A DNA stretch of 64,000 bases, from positions 1 to 64,000 of the forward strand of contig JAVEQI010000005.1 in the NCBI GenBank assembly GCA_034007745.1, written 5' to 3'. The DNA is from Desulforapulum sp034007745. GTDB taxonomy: Bacteria > Desulfobacterota > Desulfobacteria > Desulfobacterales > Desulfobacteraceae. Positions 8,298-17,390 of this stretch are shown piece by piece (positions within the stretch are counted from its first letter, which is position 1; every line of letters begins with the position of its first letter). The translations under genes and the position numbers were made by a program. Below the pieces are notes generated by a model, which worked only from the letters and a program-made list of their open reading frames with translations, searched no databases and was not told the DNA's origin.

Positions 8298-8774
8298 ATG
8301 ATCAGCTTCAATGGGATAGGAATAATTCATTCCCCCCACAGAGAACCAAAGGGTACGCCAATCCAGCCTACAGGTGCAGCTGAGTTTAAAGGAAAGGTGG
8401 AGGTTTTTCCTGAGTTTCAAGAGGGTCTTGCCGATCTCGACGGGTTTGAAAGGATTATTCTGATTTATCATTTTCACCTTTCAAATGGGTTTGAACTCAT
8501 GGCTAAGCCTTTTCTGGATGATCAAAAACGCGGGCTTTTTTCCACCCGGGCCCCCAAACGACCCAACCCCCTGGGACTCTCCATTGTTCGGCTGCTTGGA
8601 GTCGAAAACAACATCCTTCATATCCAGGGCATTGATATCGTGGACAAGACCCCCTTGATAGATATTAAACCCTATGTGCCACAATTTGACTCTTTTCCTG
8701 ATTCCAGGGCAGGGTGGATCGATGCTGCTCACCTGTCAGCCAGATCTGTTCGGGCAGATGACCGGTTTAAATAG
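8298..8774 (+). CDS. trmO: tRNA (N6-threonylcarbamoyl-A37) methyltransferase TrmO (TsaA/YaeB)
   Basis: A 158-residue TsaA-like beta-barrel methyltransferase that uses SAM to methylate t6A at position 37 of tRNA-Thr. Family hallmarks visible: an N-terminal IGIIHSPH segment, DGFERIILIYHFH, and the STRAPKRPNPLGLSIV block, which forms the SAM and substrate pocket. GGGAGG lies 4-9 nt before the ATG at 8298; an upstream in-frame start at 8271 lacks such a site. It is shorter than E. coli TrmO because the C-terminal domain is missing, as in many bacterial and archaeal members. Some relatives are annotated as metal-binding VirR-like proteins, so the exact reaction is inferred. Confidence 0.85.
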   Translation: MISFNGIGIIHSPHREPKGTPIQPTGAAEFKGKVEVFPEFQEGLADLDGFERIILIYHFHLSNGFELMAKPFLDDQKRGLFSTRAPKRPNPLGLSIVRLLGVENNILHIQGIDIVDKTPLIDIKPYVPQFDSFPDSRAGWIDAAHLSARSVRADDRFK

Positions 8775-8862
8775 TATTTACAATTTCTGGGACATCTTGA
8801 CATACTTCCCCATTGGGAGTAGGTTTAGTGCTTTAATATAAACAATCAAAGGGGAGGATACA

Positions 8863-10134
8863 ATGACTGAGATTATAGATATTAAGGCAAGGGAAATTCT
8901 TGATTCCCGGGGAAATCCAACGGTTGAGGTCGACGTTGTACTGGCCTGTGGAGCACAGGGACGCGCGGCAGTACCTTCGGGAGCTTCAACTGGAACCCGT
9001 GAAGCCCTTGAGATGAGAGATAATGATTCAACTCGTTTCCTCGGCAAGGGGGTATTAAAAGCCGTTGCCAATGTTAACGAGGTGATAGCCCCTGAAATAA
9101 TAGGCTTTGACACCCTGGATCAGGCAGGGCTTGACAGAACCATGATCGACATGGACGGCACGGAAAACAAATCCCGCCTTGGCGCAAATGCAATACTAGG
9201 CGTCTCCATGGCAGCCTGCCGGGCCGCAGCCAAGGCAGCAGAGATTCCCCTTTACCGGCACATTGGTGGAATTAACGCAAGAATTCTTCCCGTTCCCATG
9301 ATGAACATCATCAACGGCGGAGCCCACGCAGCCAATAATCTGGACATTCAGGAGTTCATGATTCTTCCCTTTGGTGCATGTTCCTTTTGTGAAGCTGTGC
9401 GCATGGGGGCCGAGACCTTTCATAATTTAAGTAAAATTTTAAAGAAAGAGGGGCTCAGCACGGCCGTGGGAGATGAGGGCGGCTTTGCCCCGAATCTTAA
9501 ATCCAATGAAGAGGCCATCGAGTATATCATCAAAGCCATTGAAGAGGCAGGGTACAGGCCTGGCAAGGATATAGGCATTGCCCTTGATGCAGCTGCAAGC
9601 GAATTTTATAAAAATGGAAAATATGTGTTTGAATCAGAGGGTCAGTCCCTTACGGCTGAAGAGCTGGTGGACTACTATGAGTCCCTCATGACCAGATATC
9701 CCCTTTACTCGGTTGAGGATGGTCTTGCCGAGGGGGACTGGGCCGGGTGGCAGATGATGACAACCAGACTCGGGGAATCCCTCCAGATTGTGGGCGATGA
9801 TGTCTTTGTGACCAACCCGGATATCTTCCGACGGGGAATCGCCGAAGGAATTGGAAATTCAATCCTTATCAAACTCAATCAGATAGGAACAGTAACCGAA
9901 ACCCTTGATACCATACAGATGGCAAAGGCATCGGGATACACCACGGTGATCTCCCATCGATCCGGTGAAACCGAAGACACCTTTATTGCTGATCTCGCCC
10001 TGGCAGTTAATGCGGGTCAGATCAAGACAGGTTCTCTCTCCAGAAGCGACAGGGTGGCAAAGTACAATCAGCTCATGCGCATTGAAGAGGCCCTTGGCGT
10101 TGGTGCAAGTTTCCCGGATGATCTGTTTGTATAA
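8863..10134 (+). CDS. eno: Enolase
   Basis: A 423-residue phosphopyruvate hydratase (2-phosphoglycerate to phosphoenolpyruvate). Visible signatures: ARQ-like KAREILDSRGNPTVEVD at the N-terminus, GDEGGFAPNL, the family signature ILIKLNQIGTVTET with the catalytic Lys, and the SHRSGETED loop. GGGGAGG precedes the ATG. A TTGACA at 8797-8802 lies upstream, but the matching -10 is weak. pyrG starts 4 nt after the eno stop, so the two are cotranscribed; this adjacency is common in bacteria. Confidence 0.98.
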   Translation: MTEIIDIKAREILDSRGNPTVEVDVVLACGAQGRAAVPSGASTGTREALEMRDNDSTRFLGKGVLKAVANVNEVIAPEIIGFDTLDQAGLDRTMIDMDGTENKSRLGANAILGVSMAACRAAAKAAEIPLYRHIGGINARILPVPMMNIINGGAHAANNLDIQEFMILPFGACSFCEAVRMGAETFHNLSKILKKEGLSTAVGDEGGFAPNLKSNEEAIEYIIKAIEEAGYRPGKDIGIALDAAASEFYKNGKYVFESEGQSLTAEELVDYYESLMTRYPLYSVEDGLAEGDWAGWQMMTTRLGESLQIVGDDVFVTNPDIFRRGIAEGIGNSILIKLNQIGTVTETLDTIQMAKASGYTTVISHRSGETEDTFIADLALAVNAGQIKTGSLSRSDRVAKYNQLMRIEEALGVGASFPDDLFV

Positions 10135-10138
10135 ACCG

Positions 10139-11773
10139 ATGTCTGATACCACCAAGTATATATTTGTTACAGGGGGTGTCGTATCCTCCCTTGGAAAGGG
10201 GCTTGCCTCCGCAGCTATTGGCATGCTCCTTGAGAGCCGGGGACTCAGCATAACTATCCAGAAACTGGACCCCTATATCAATGTGGACCCCGGCACCATG
10301 AATCCGTTTCAGCACGGCGAGGTCTTTGTCACAGACGACGGGGCGGAAACAGACCTTGACCTTGGACATTACGAGCGGTTCACAAGGGCAAAGCTTGGGA
10401 AAAACAACAATTTTACCACGGGCAAGATCTACCATTCCGTCATTACCAAGGAAAGAAGGGGGGACTACCTGGGAGGAACAGTCCAGGTTATTCCCCACAT
10501 AACGGACGAGATAAAGCGCTGTATCTCCCTTGTGGCCCATGGGGTGGATGTGGTCATAGTTGAAATCGGCGGCACCATAGGCGACATAGAATCCCTGCCG
10601 TTTCTTGAGGCCATCCGCCAGTTAAAGGCAGATCTTGGCCGCAACAACGTAATTTACATCCACCTGACCCTGGTTCCCTATATCAGCACTGCAGGGGAAC
10701 TCAAAACCAAACCCACCCAGCACAGCGTTAAGGAACTAAGGGGCATCGGTATTCAGCCGGATATCCTTCTATGCCGCACGGATCGCTTTCTTTCCCCTGA
10801 AATCAAGGCAAAGATTGCCCTTTTCTGTAATATTGACGATGATTGCGTGTTCACGGCCAAGGATGTGGACTGCATCTATGAGGTTCCCCTGGTCTACAAC
10901 AAGGAGGGCCTTGGAGATAAGATCCTCCAGAAGCTCAACATCTGGGCCAGGGCTCCCCGGCTTGAAGAGTGGCGGGACATGGTAGACAAATTTAAAAATC
11001 CACGATCCAGGGTGACAATTGCCATTGTGGGTAAGTATGTGGATCTCACCGAATCCTACAAGAGCCTGAACGAGGCTCTCACCCACGGCGGAATTGCCAA
11101 CGAATCAAGCGTGGAGCTCGTGTTTGTGGACTCTTCAACCCTTAACCTTGAAAACTATCAGGAGATCCTTGAAAAGGCCGATGGAATACTCGTACCCGGC
11201 GGTTTTGGCCCAAGGGGAATTGAGGGAAAGATTCTGGCTGTGACCTATGCCAGGAAAAACAAGGTGCCCTTTTTCGGTATCTGCCTTGGTATGCACATGG
11301 CCGTGGTGGAATTTGCAAGGAACGTGGCCGGCATGGAAGATGCCCATGGAACAGAGTTTAATCCGCGCACCCCATATCCTGTCATCTATCTCATGACAGA
11401 ATGGTTTGATGAGCGTTCAAAAAAGATTGAAAAACGCGACAACCTGTCAGAAAAGGGCGGCACCATGCGCCTTGGAGCCTACCCCTGCGAACTTGTTGAT
11501 GATTCGTTGGCCATGAATGCCTACGGGATAAAATCCATATCTGAAAGACACCGCCACAGGTATGAGTTCAACAATGAATATCGAAAAAACCTTGAGGAGG
11601 CGGGGCTTGTGATCAGCGGCACATCGCCGGATAAAACCCTTGTGGAAATTGTGGAATTAAAGGATCATCCCTGGTTTCTGGCCTGCCAGTTTCATCCCGA
11701 GTTTAAATCCAGACCTGAAGAGCCCCACCCGCTGTTCAGGGAGTTTATACGTGCTGCCCTGAAAAACAAATAG
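10139..11773 (+). CDS. pyrG: CTP synthase
   Basis: A 544-residue enzyme making CTP from UTP, ATP and glutamine. The N-terminal synthetase domain starts YIFVTGGVVSSLGKGL (P-loop-like). The C-terminal class I glutaminase domain has the nucleophile in GICLGMHMAV and the catalytic His-Glu in FHPEFKSRP. The ATG at 10139 was chosen over a much longer in-frame extension into eno, since translation from here begins MSDTTKYIF as in known PyrG and gives the usual length. The start is 4 nt from the eno stop (translational coupling). The stop codon is the first triplet of a heptad repeat. Confidence 0.98.
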   Translation: MSDTTKYIFVTGGVVSSLGKGLASAAIGMLLESRGLSITIQKLDPYINVDPGTMNPFQHGEVFVTDDGAETDLDLGHYERFTRAKLGKNNNFTTGKIYHSVITKERRGDYLGGTVQVIPHITDEIKRCISLVAHGVDVVIVEIGGTIGDIESLPFLEAIRQLKADLGRNNVIYIHLTLVPYISTAGELKTKPTQHSVKELRGIGIQPDILLCRTDRFLSPEIKAKIALFCNIDDDCVFTAKDVDCIYEVPLVYNKEGLGDKILQKLNIWARAPRLEEWRDMVDKFKNPRSRVTIAIVGKYVDLTESYKSLNEALTHGGIANESSVELVFVDSSTLNLENYQEILEKADGILVPGGFGPRGIEGKILAVTYARKNKVPFFGICLGMHMAVVEFARNVAGMEDAHGTEFNPRTPYPVIYLMTEWFDERSKKIEKRDNLSEKGGTMRLGAYPCELVDDSLAMNAYGIKSISERHRHRYEFNNEYRKNLEEAGLVISGTSPDKTLVEIVELKDHPWFLACQFHPEFKSRPEEPHPLFREFIRAALKNK

Positions 11774-12093
11774 CTGTAAGCTATTAGCTTTTAGCTGTAA
11801 CCTAAAAGTTGCACTCATGTTTTTTACTTTTGAACAAATTGGTTATTAAATTAGTTGGTTGTGATGACTTTTTTAAGTTTACTACTCACCATAACATGCA
11901 GGGTTCAAAACTAAAAATCATGAGCCCTGCGGGAGCGTAATTTGACCGGATCTGCTTCGTTGCCAGGCACTTGCGGTAGACGACTACAGCGGCATGCCTG
12001 GCGTCTTGCATATTCGGTCAAATTACGTTTGCAACATTTAGGTGTAAGCTATTAACAGCTTAAAGCTAACCGCTAAAGCTAACCGCTGACCGC
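11771..12093. repeat. Composite palindromic region with flanking heptad repeats
   Basis: This 305-nt gap between convergent pyrG and the GlmS-like gene contains no ORF. The left flank is heptads TAGCTGT, AAGCTAT, TAGCTTT, TAGCTGT (from 11771). The right flank has GCT every 7 nt (12058 to 12092) and runs into the last codons of the minus-strand gene. The segment 11793-11813 and its partner 12030-12050 are inverted copies (17 of 21 positions). A smaller stem pairs 11898-11907 with 11921-11930. The large palindrome at 11936-12027 sits between them. Confidence 0.75.
11936..12027. repeat. 92-bp imperfect palindrome (MITE/REP-like or structured RNA)
   Basis: The outer arms CGTAATTTGACCG (11936-11948) and CGGTCAAATTACG (12015-12027) are a perfect 13-bp inverted repeat. 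Inside, GCCAGGCA (11962-11969) pairs with TGCCTGGC (11995-12002), partial pairing bridges the two stems, and GTAG/CTAC closes the centre. The whole unit would fold into one long hairpin. It has no coding potential and no U-tract immediately after the stem. Confidence 0.75.
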
Positions 12094-15000
12094 TTCTATC
12101 TTCTCAGCAATCTTTTCAGCCGAGTCACCAAAAAGAGTTTCGATACTCACAAGATCAAGGAGCTTATCGTCCCATTTAAGCTTTTCTGACTCAAGGATGA
12201 TATCTTTTATCCTTGCATGTTTGCCGCCAAGGGCCTTGGTCTTCTTTAACAGGGACACCTCTTTTGCCGTCTTGAATCCCACATTTAATGAAAGGATATT
12301 TTCAATTACTACCGACCGGTTGGCAACAGATGAGAAAACCGGTATTACAAGTATGCTGCGGTTATCTTTTCTGCCCCTGCCGATATAGACATTTCCCTCT
12401 TTTACTATGATATTCTTGGTGCCCTTGAGCTGGGGATCATTTTCTACCCGGGAGACTTCGTTTGCAAGGATGCCGGTTTTTGCAACAACCTCGATTCTGG
12501 TTTCAGACGTAGGCTCACCAAGAAGGGTAAGGCCGGAAATTTTGTAAAGAAGGCCTCCCTTGATCTGGCCAATCACCTGCTGGAGGTTTTTCAGTACCAT
12601 TACATTTTTGTTGGTAAGCTGGGAGATGCTTATGCCGTGGACGGCAAGTTCATCAAAAATTATTCCCTCAAAGGTCTCGCTGATTCTGCTGGTTCCGACT
12701 GTTACCGTTTTAGCCTGGTGTTTTATCGCATCCACCGGCCTTGCCATTGCGTTGATCGCCTCGCCCATGCTTTCAAAAAAGGTGTTGAGCATATTGGAGG
12801 GGGTTCCCTTTCTGGAGAAATCCATTTCAAAATCAGACACAGGAAGCCTGCCCGAGAGATATTTCAAGACAAGGGTTATGTTGGTTGCATTATCTATACC
12901 CAGGGCCGATGGAAAGAGTTTCGCCCTGCGTCGTTTTGAAAATTCTGCATAAAATTTGGCAATGCTTTCCCTGAATTTTTTTTCAAGGATTACCTCGTAG
13001 ATGTCCCGGCCCATGGTTTTAAACTCATTCAGCAGCTCCTCTATCTGCCTTCTTGCCGAATACATGAACTGGGACCCTTCGTTAATGGCAAGGGAAGCAT
13101 AGTATCCCCATAGATGACCGACCAGGGTGTTGAGGATCGGGGCCAGGTGTTCTGGTGCGTGGGGGATCTTGAATACATCGTCACCATAGGGGTCGAACCT
13201 GTTTTCTCCCTGGGTGGTGATGACCACCGTTGCGGCTTTATGGGCGTGGAATATGGCCGTGTCCTTGATGATATCCCCGAGTACGCTCTCCCTTGTTCCT
13301 GCGGCGCAGATTATGATCAAAGGTTCGCTTGAAAGATCTATATGCTTTTTGTCCTCTACAAAATCAGATGAAATGGTCTTGTAGCAAAGTTCCGACAGTT
13401 TAATCCTGATTTCATCGGCCGAGGTTTTGTTGGATCCGCTTCCAACCGTGGCCCAGTACTCTTTTTTCACCGACAGGCGATTAGCCGAGATCTGGATGGC
13501 CTCCCGCATATCAAGGATCTGCCTCATTTTTCCTGGAATGGCAGACAGCTCTTGAATTTCCCGGGTAATTCCTTCCCCGGTCATGGTTCCTAAAAGGGCA
13601 GCAATATGGAGGCCGAGGATGGTCCCTGCCGTGATCTGGGAGTAAAATGCTTTGGTCGAAGCCACGGACATTTCAATGTCTCTCCCGCTGCTCGTATAGA
13701 GGACCCCGTCGGCCTTAAAGCTCAGGTCCGAATCCCTTCTGTTCACTATGGCAAGGGTATGTGCCCCCCTTGATTTGACCATGTCAACGCATCGATTGGT
13801 ATCAGTGGTAGTACCGGACTGGCTGATGGCAATAACAAGAACCCTGTCCATGGTGTTCTTTTCTCCATCCCTGCCGTTCAGGGCAAATCCGGACAGTTCC
13901 GAAGATTTCATCGCTCTTATTACAATGTCGCATTTTGCAAGGTAGGCGGAAAGAATGTGGGCACATCCCTGGGCTGCAATTCCTGCCGTTCCCTGGCCGA
14001 TAAAAAGAATACTTTTGATCCTGCGCTGCGTAAGGTCAGATTCCAGCCGTTCAGAGATGACAGATCTCGATAGGATGGTCTTGTAAAGGCCCGTCTCGGT
14101 TGAGGTTTTCCATTTGTTTTGAAGGGTCTTCTCAACCGAAGTAGGGGCCTCTGATATTTCCTTTAAAAAATAGTGGGGAAAGTTCTGACGATCGATGTCT
14201 CTTCCTGTGATCTGACTCTTCTGGACACTTGATTCGGTGATCTCGATGGGGGTGCTGTCGTAGGTGTATGACTCGATTTTCGTTATATCCCCTGAATTCT
14301 TCTGGTCAAGGATAATGATCTGTCCCCTTTGTTCACCGTTAAGCTTAAAAAAGGTCTGGGTCTCCTCCACAACACCGTAGAGCTCAGATGCGGCAATGTA
14401 GTGATCGTTAGCGATTCCGATGAACAGGGCCTGGCCGCTGCCCCTTCTTGCAAGAAAGAGCTTTCCAGGGGCAAGGTCCGTGTGCATGCTGATGGCATGG
14501 GAGCCATGGAAATCGTTGACAGCCAATCTAAAGGCCTCGTCAATTGTCTCACCCTGCCTGAGATAATGTTCTACCTGGAGGGGAATAATCTTGGTGTCTG
14601 TGGTTATTTCAGGTGCGATGGCATCGTACCTGTGTTCATAGTCGTTCTTAAGCTCAAGGAAATTATCGATATCTCCGTTAAGGCAGACATGGATGATGCC
14701 GCTTTTATGGATTGCTTTATCCGTTGGTTCATTATCCACCGGGTGACAGTTGGCCTCGGTGATGTCCCCCACTGAGGCCCAGCGTGTGTGGGCCGATACA
14801 GTGCTTAATTCAGGGTTTGATCTGACAATCAGATGTAGAATCTGGTCGTTTCGGACCTGGTTTCGAAGAAACGTGACATTGTCTCCCAGGGCGCCGATTT
14901 CTGCTGCAAATTTGTAGACAATGGCTATGCTGACCCTTGGACACTGATTGAGTTGATCCTGACCAGACAGGTCCTGAGCCGTCGAAGGGATATAGTTGAT

Positions 15001-15825
15001 GGTGATGCTGTCGTTGACAAGAACTGTCCTGTTGGTTCTCTGGCGAAGCTGATCGTCAAAACCTGCCTGGGTAAGTGCCCCGCGGAAACGTTCAAATGCC
15101 ACCCCTGAGAATGTGAACAAAAGGGAGATTCCGGCAGAATCTCTTCCCCTCACTTCAAGTCGATCGATACTGTTGAGGATGGCATTGATTTTTTTAAAGG
15201 TTTTAACCTCTTCCAGGGTTATTTCTGTGAGTGGGACAGCCGTAAGAGACTGAACCTTTTTAAGGTTTTCCAGCACTTCATTTTCAAGGCACCAGATGAT
15301 GTCCTGGAGGGTTTCAATAGCCAGGGTGATCGTATCGACCTCTGCCGGGGACAGGTCGGTCATCTTTTCTTTAAAGGTCTTTTTTTCTTCTGTTGCAAGT
15401 TCGTTCATGGAGTCCACAAGGGTCAACAGGAAGTTTTGTCTGGAATCATCGGAAAAGAGTTCAAAAAAAGGGGTCAGGGTTTTAAGACTCCGAGCCTCAT
15501 CAAGAAAATCCCGGAGGTTCTTCTGCCCGGAAAGGTAATAGTCCCCAAGGTCAATGGCCTTTCCCAGGCATAGGGAAAGGGTATTTTCGGTTAAACAATC
15601 AACCCTTTGCTGAATGGAAACTGAATCAAAGTAATGCTCTTTTGAGGGGGCTTTATAGCTTACCAGGGCCGATAGTCCGCAGCACAGGGCGTTGGGTTCA
15701 ACCGGCAGCAGAACAAGGGTGTTTTCCCTTGCCCGATTCAGGGGGATACCAAATTGGATTTGCATGGAAAATAATCTTGAAAGCTTATTTTTAAGCAGGG
15801 CTATATGTGGAGTAAAGCCTGACAT
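12079..15825 (-). CDS. Giant GlmS-like protein: split class II glutaminase + two SIS domains + C-terminal extension
   Basis: At 1248 residues it is twice the length of glucosamine-6-phosphate synthase (about 609). In order: a 48-residue leader; CGLSALVSY (Cys49 matches the nucleophile of GlmS MCGIVG); an insertion of about 160 residues; LEVRGRDSAG (223-232) resuming the glutaminase fold; HTRWAS (346-351), LNG (382-384) and Asp410; HYFLKEI (551); SIS1 with SQSGTTTD (668) and EMSVASTKAF (718); SIS2 with Lys809, Glu812 and His828, matching the spacing of E. coli Lys485, Glu488 and His504; then about 318 residues unlike GlmS. The position of E. coli Lys603 appears to be Arg. GGAGG precedes the ATG. 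It may make glucosamine-6-phosphate, or act on another sugar. It follows a transpeptidase gene by 21 nt, so a cell-wall link is plausible. Confidence 0.8.
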   Translation of the reverse strand: MSGFTPHIALLKNKLSRLFSMQIQFGIPLNRARENTLVLLPVEPNALCCGLSALVSYKAPSKEHYFDSVSIQQRVDCLTENTLSLCLGKAIDLGDYYLSGQKNLRDFLDEARSLKTLTPFFELFSDDSRQNFLLTLVDSMNELATEEKKTFKEKMTDLSPAEVDTITLAIETLQDIIWCLENEVLENLKKVQSLTAVPLTEITLEEVKTFKKINAILNSIDRLEVRGRDSAGISLLFTFSGVAFERFRGALTQAGFDDQLRQRTNRTVLVNDSITINYIPSTAQDLSGQDQLNQCPRVSIAIVYKFAAEIGALGDNVTFLRNQVRNDQILHLIVRSNPELSTVSAHTRWASVGDITEANCHPVDNEPTDKAIHKSGIIHVCLNGDIDNFLELKNDYEHRYDAIAPEITTDTKIIPLQVEHYLRQGETIDEAFRLAVNDFHGSHAISMHTDLAPGKLFLARRGSGQALFIGIANDHYIAASELYGVVEETQTFFKLNGEQRGQIIILDQKNSGDITKIESYTYDSTPIEITESSVQKSQITGRDIDRQNFPHYFLKEISEAPTSVEKTLQNKWKTSTETGLYKTILSRSVISERLESDLTQRRIKSILFIGQGTAGIAAQGCAHILSAYLAKCDIVIRAMKSSELSGFALNGRDGEKNTMDRVLVIAISQSGTTTDTNRCVDMVKSRGAHTLAIVNRRDSDLSFKADGVLYTSSGRDIEMSVASTKAFYSQITAGTILGLHIAALLGTMTGEGITREIQELSAIPGKMRQILDMREAIQISANRLSVKKEYWATVGSGSNKTSADEIRIKLSELCYKTISSDFVEDKKHIDLSSEPLIIICAAGTRESVLGDIIKDTAIFHAHKAATVVITTQGENRFDPYGDDVFKIPHAPEHLAPILNTLVGHLWGYYASLAINEGSQFMYSARRQIEELLNEFKTMGRDIYEVILEKKFRESIAKFYAEFSKRRRAKLFPSALGIDNATNITLVLKYLSGRLPVSDFEMDFSRKGTPSNMLNTFFESMGEAINAMARPVDAIKHQAKTVTVGTSRISETFEGIIFDELAVHGISISQLTNKNVMVLKNLQQVIGQIKGGLLYKISGLTLLGEPTSETRIEVVAKTGILANEVSRVENDPQLKGTKNIIVKEGNVYIGRGRKDNRSILVIPVFSSVANRSVVIENILSLNVGFKTAKEVSLLKKTKALGGKHARIKDIILESEKLKWDDKLLDLVSIETLFGDSAEKIAEKIEAVSG

Positions 15826-15846
15826 TTAATCCTCCGTTAAGGATAT

Positions 15847-17292
15847 TTAACCGCGGTTGGCGTTAGTTTTGTTGTTAGATGCAAAGTATGAGTTAAAGTA
15901 ATGCTTGAACATTATTCTTGCGTAGGTCGCAGCTCTGGTACCTATGTATTTTCGATGACCCACTACAACTGCCAAGGCAAGGCTCTTTTCTCCATTTTTT
16001 TCCTTGGCAAAACCTGTAAACCAGTCGTACCTGACCGTATTTTCACGGTTGCTCAGGGAACCTGTTTTGCCGCCCATTTCAAGCCTTGAAAGGGTTGAGT
16101 CTTTTTCTGCCCCTTTAAAGGCTCGCCTGGCTGTGCCCCGCAGGATGGTTTCTGCCATCATGGTCCTCAAAGCCATTGCCGTCTCAGGGGATATTGCCTT
16201 TTGAACGGAAGACGTTGCGCCGGTGTAGATAACGTTGCCTCTAGTATCTGTTATCTGTTTAACCATGGAGGGTAATGGGCGATTTCCCCGGTTCACTATG
16301 GTTGAGGCGAGCATGGCCCCGAACATGGGAGAGATTGTGGTGGTTTTGTTGAATCCGCATCCGACCTCAGCCAGCTGAAAGGCGCTGTCCGTCAAAACAA
16401 AACTGCCTGAATCAAAGGGGAAATCCGTCTCCACCCCCTGGTTGAATCCAAACGCTGTGGCATAAAGGGCAAGTTTCTCAGGACCAAGACCTGTTGAGGC
16501 AATTTTACCGAAAACAGGGTTTATGGATTCGGCAAAGGCGCTGGCAAGGGTCACCTCTGTAGTGTGGCGATTGCGGGTATCTGTCAGCTGGCGCTTGTAC
16601 AGGGTGTACTTCCCGCCGTTAAAGCTAAGGGGGGTCTTAGGGGTGTATCCCATAGTTTCAACGGCAGTGGCAGCGGTCACGATCTTGAATATACTTGCCG
16701 CAGGATAGTCGCCCATTGTGCAGGGGTTGGCCTCTGGATCATCAAGGTCAAATCCTGCCATGGCAACTATTTTTCCGGTAAAGGGATCCATAGCCACAAG
16801 GCCAATTCTCTGGGGTTTCCCCCGGGTAAGAGTCTTAAGCTTTTCAAGATTCTGAATGAGAAGTCCCTGAAGGGAAGTGTCAAGGGTCGTCTCAACAAAA
16901 AATTTTTCTGTTTCCCCCTGAATTACAATTTTTGGTGTTTCTGAATTAACAAGGATGGATGGATCAAGAAGGGCCCTTACATCATCTCGTGTCAGAAGTA
17001 CCTGCCGGGGGGCATTCTGAGGCTTCTTTTCCGCTTCAGCCTTTAAAAATGCCGCCGGAATCGGTATGTCAAGCTTGATTTTAGTGGATAGATTTTCCTT
17101 AACATCCGTAACCATCTGGCCAAAATTTCCAAGGGGCGTTGTTTCGATGGCAACCATAAACCCGACTGCCGTTATAGAAAAAAGTAAGAACTTGAACAGC
17201 CTTGGCATTATCTTCTTTTTTCTGGAGTTGAGCATCAGGTCCGATTGAAATTTTCGCCACCCTTCATTTTTGTTCTGGCTGTACAATTTCAT
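15847..17292 (-). CDS. Penicillin-binding transpeptidase (class B-like, no transglycosylase domain)
   Basis: A 481-residue protein with a short cytoplasmic basic tail, one membrane anchor (about residues 31-49) and a periplasmic transpeptidase domain. All three penicillin-binding motifs are present: SxxK (S200-I-F-K203), SxN (S256-I-N258) and KTG (K409-T-G411). It should cross-link peptidoglycan or act as a related DD-transpeptidase. It is shorter than PBP2/PBP3 and lacks their N-terminal pedestal, so it may be a specialised or FtsI-like short form. GAGGGATTAAG precedes the ATG. It is followed by the GlmS-like gene 21 nt downstream, probably in one transcript. Confidence 0.88.
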   Translation of the reverse strand: MKLYSQNKNEGWRKFQSDLMLNSRKKKIMPRLFKFLLFSITAVGFMVAIETTPLGNFGQMVTDVKENLSTKIKLDIPIPAAFLKAEAEKKPQNAPRQVLLTRDDVRALLDPSILVNSETPKIVIQGETEKFFVETTLDTSLQGLLIQNLEKLKTLTRGKPQRIGLVAMDPFTGKIVAMAGFDLDDPEANPCTMGDYPAASIFKIVTAATAVETMGYTPKTPLSFNGGKYTLYKRQLTDTRNRHTTEVTLASAFAESINPVFGKIASTGLGPEKLALYATAFGFNQGVETDFPFDSGSFVLTDSAFQLAEVGCGFNKTTTISPMFGAMLASTIVNRGNRPLPSMVKQITDTRGNVIYTGATSSVQKAISPETAMALRTMMAETILRGTARRAFKGAEKDSTLSRLEMGGKTGSLSNRENTVRYDWFTGFAKEKNGEKSLALAVVVGHRKYIGTRAATYARIMFKHYFNSYFASNNKTNANRG

Positions 17293-17390
17293 TCTTAATC
17301 CCTCGAGTTATGTAAGTTCTGGACTTTTTTCCTAAACTGCTATTTTTCTTGATCATATATGTTAAAAAGAGACTTACCCTCCATGCCTGC

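Noticed and set aside
8797..8825. Promoter for eno (TTGACA with TAGGTT)
   Set aside because: The -35 is perfect, but the -10 matches only three of six positions at the best spacing.
9965..10138. In-frame upstream extension of PyrG into eno
   Set aside because: The extension is eno coding sequence in another frame; the true N-terminus MSDTTKYIF begins 4 nt after the eno stop and gives normal PyrG length.
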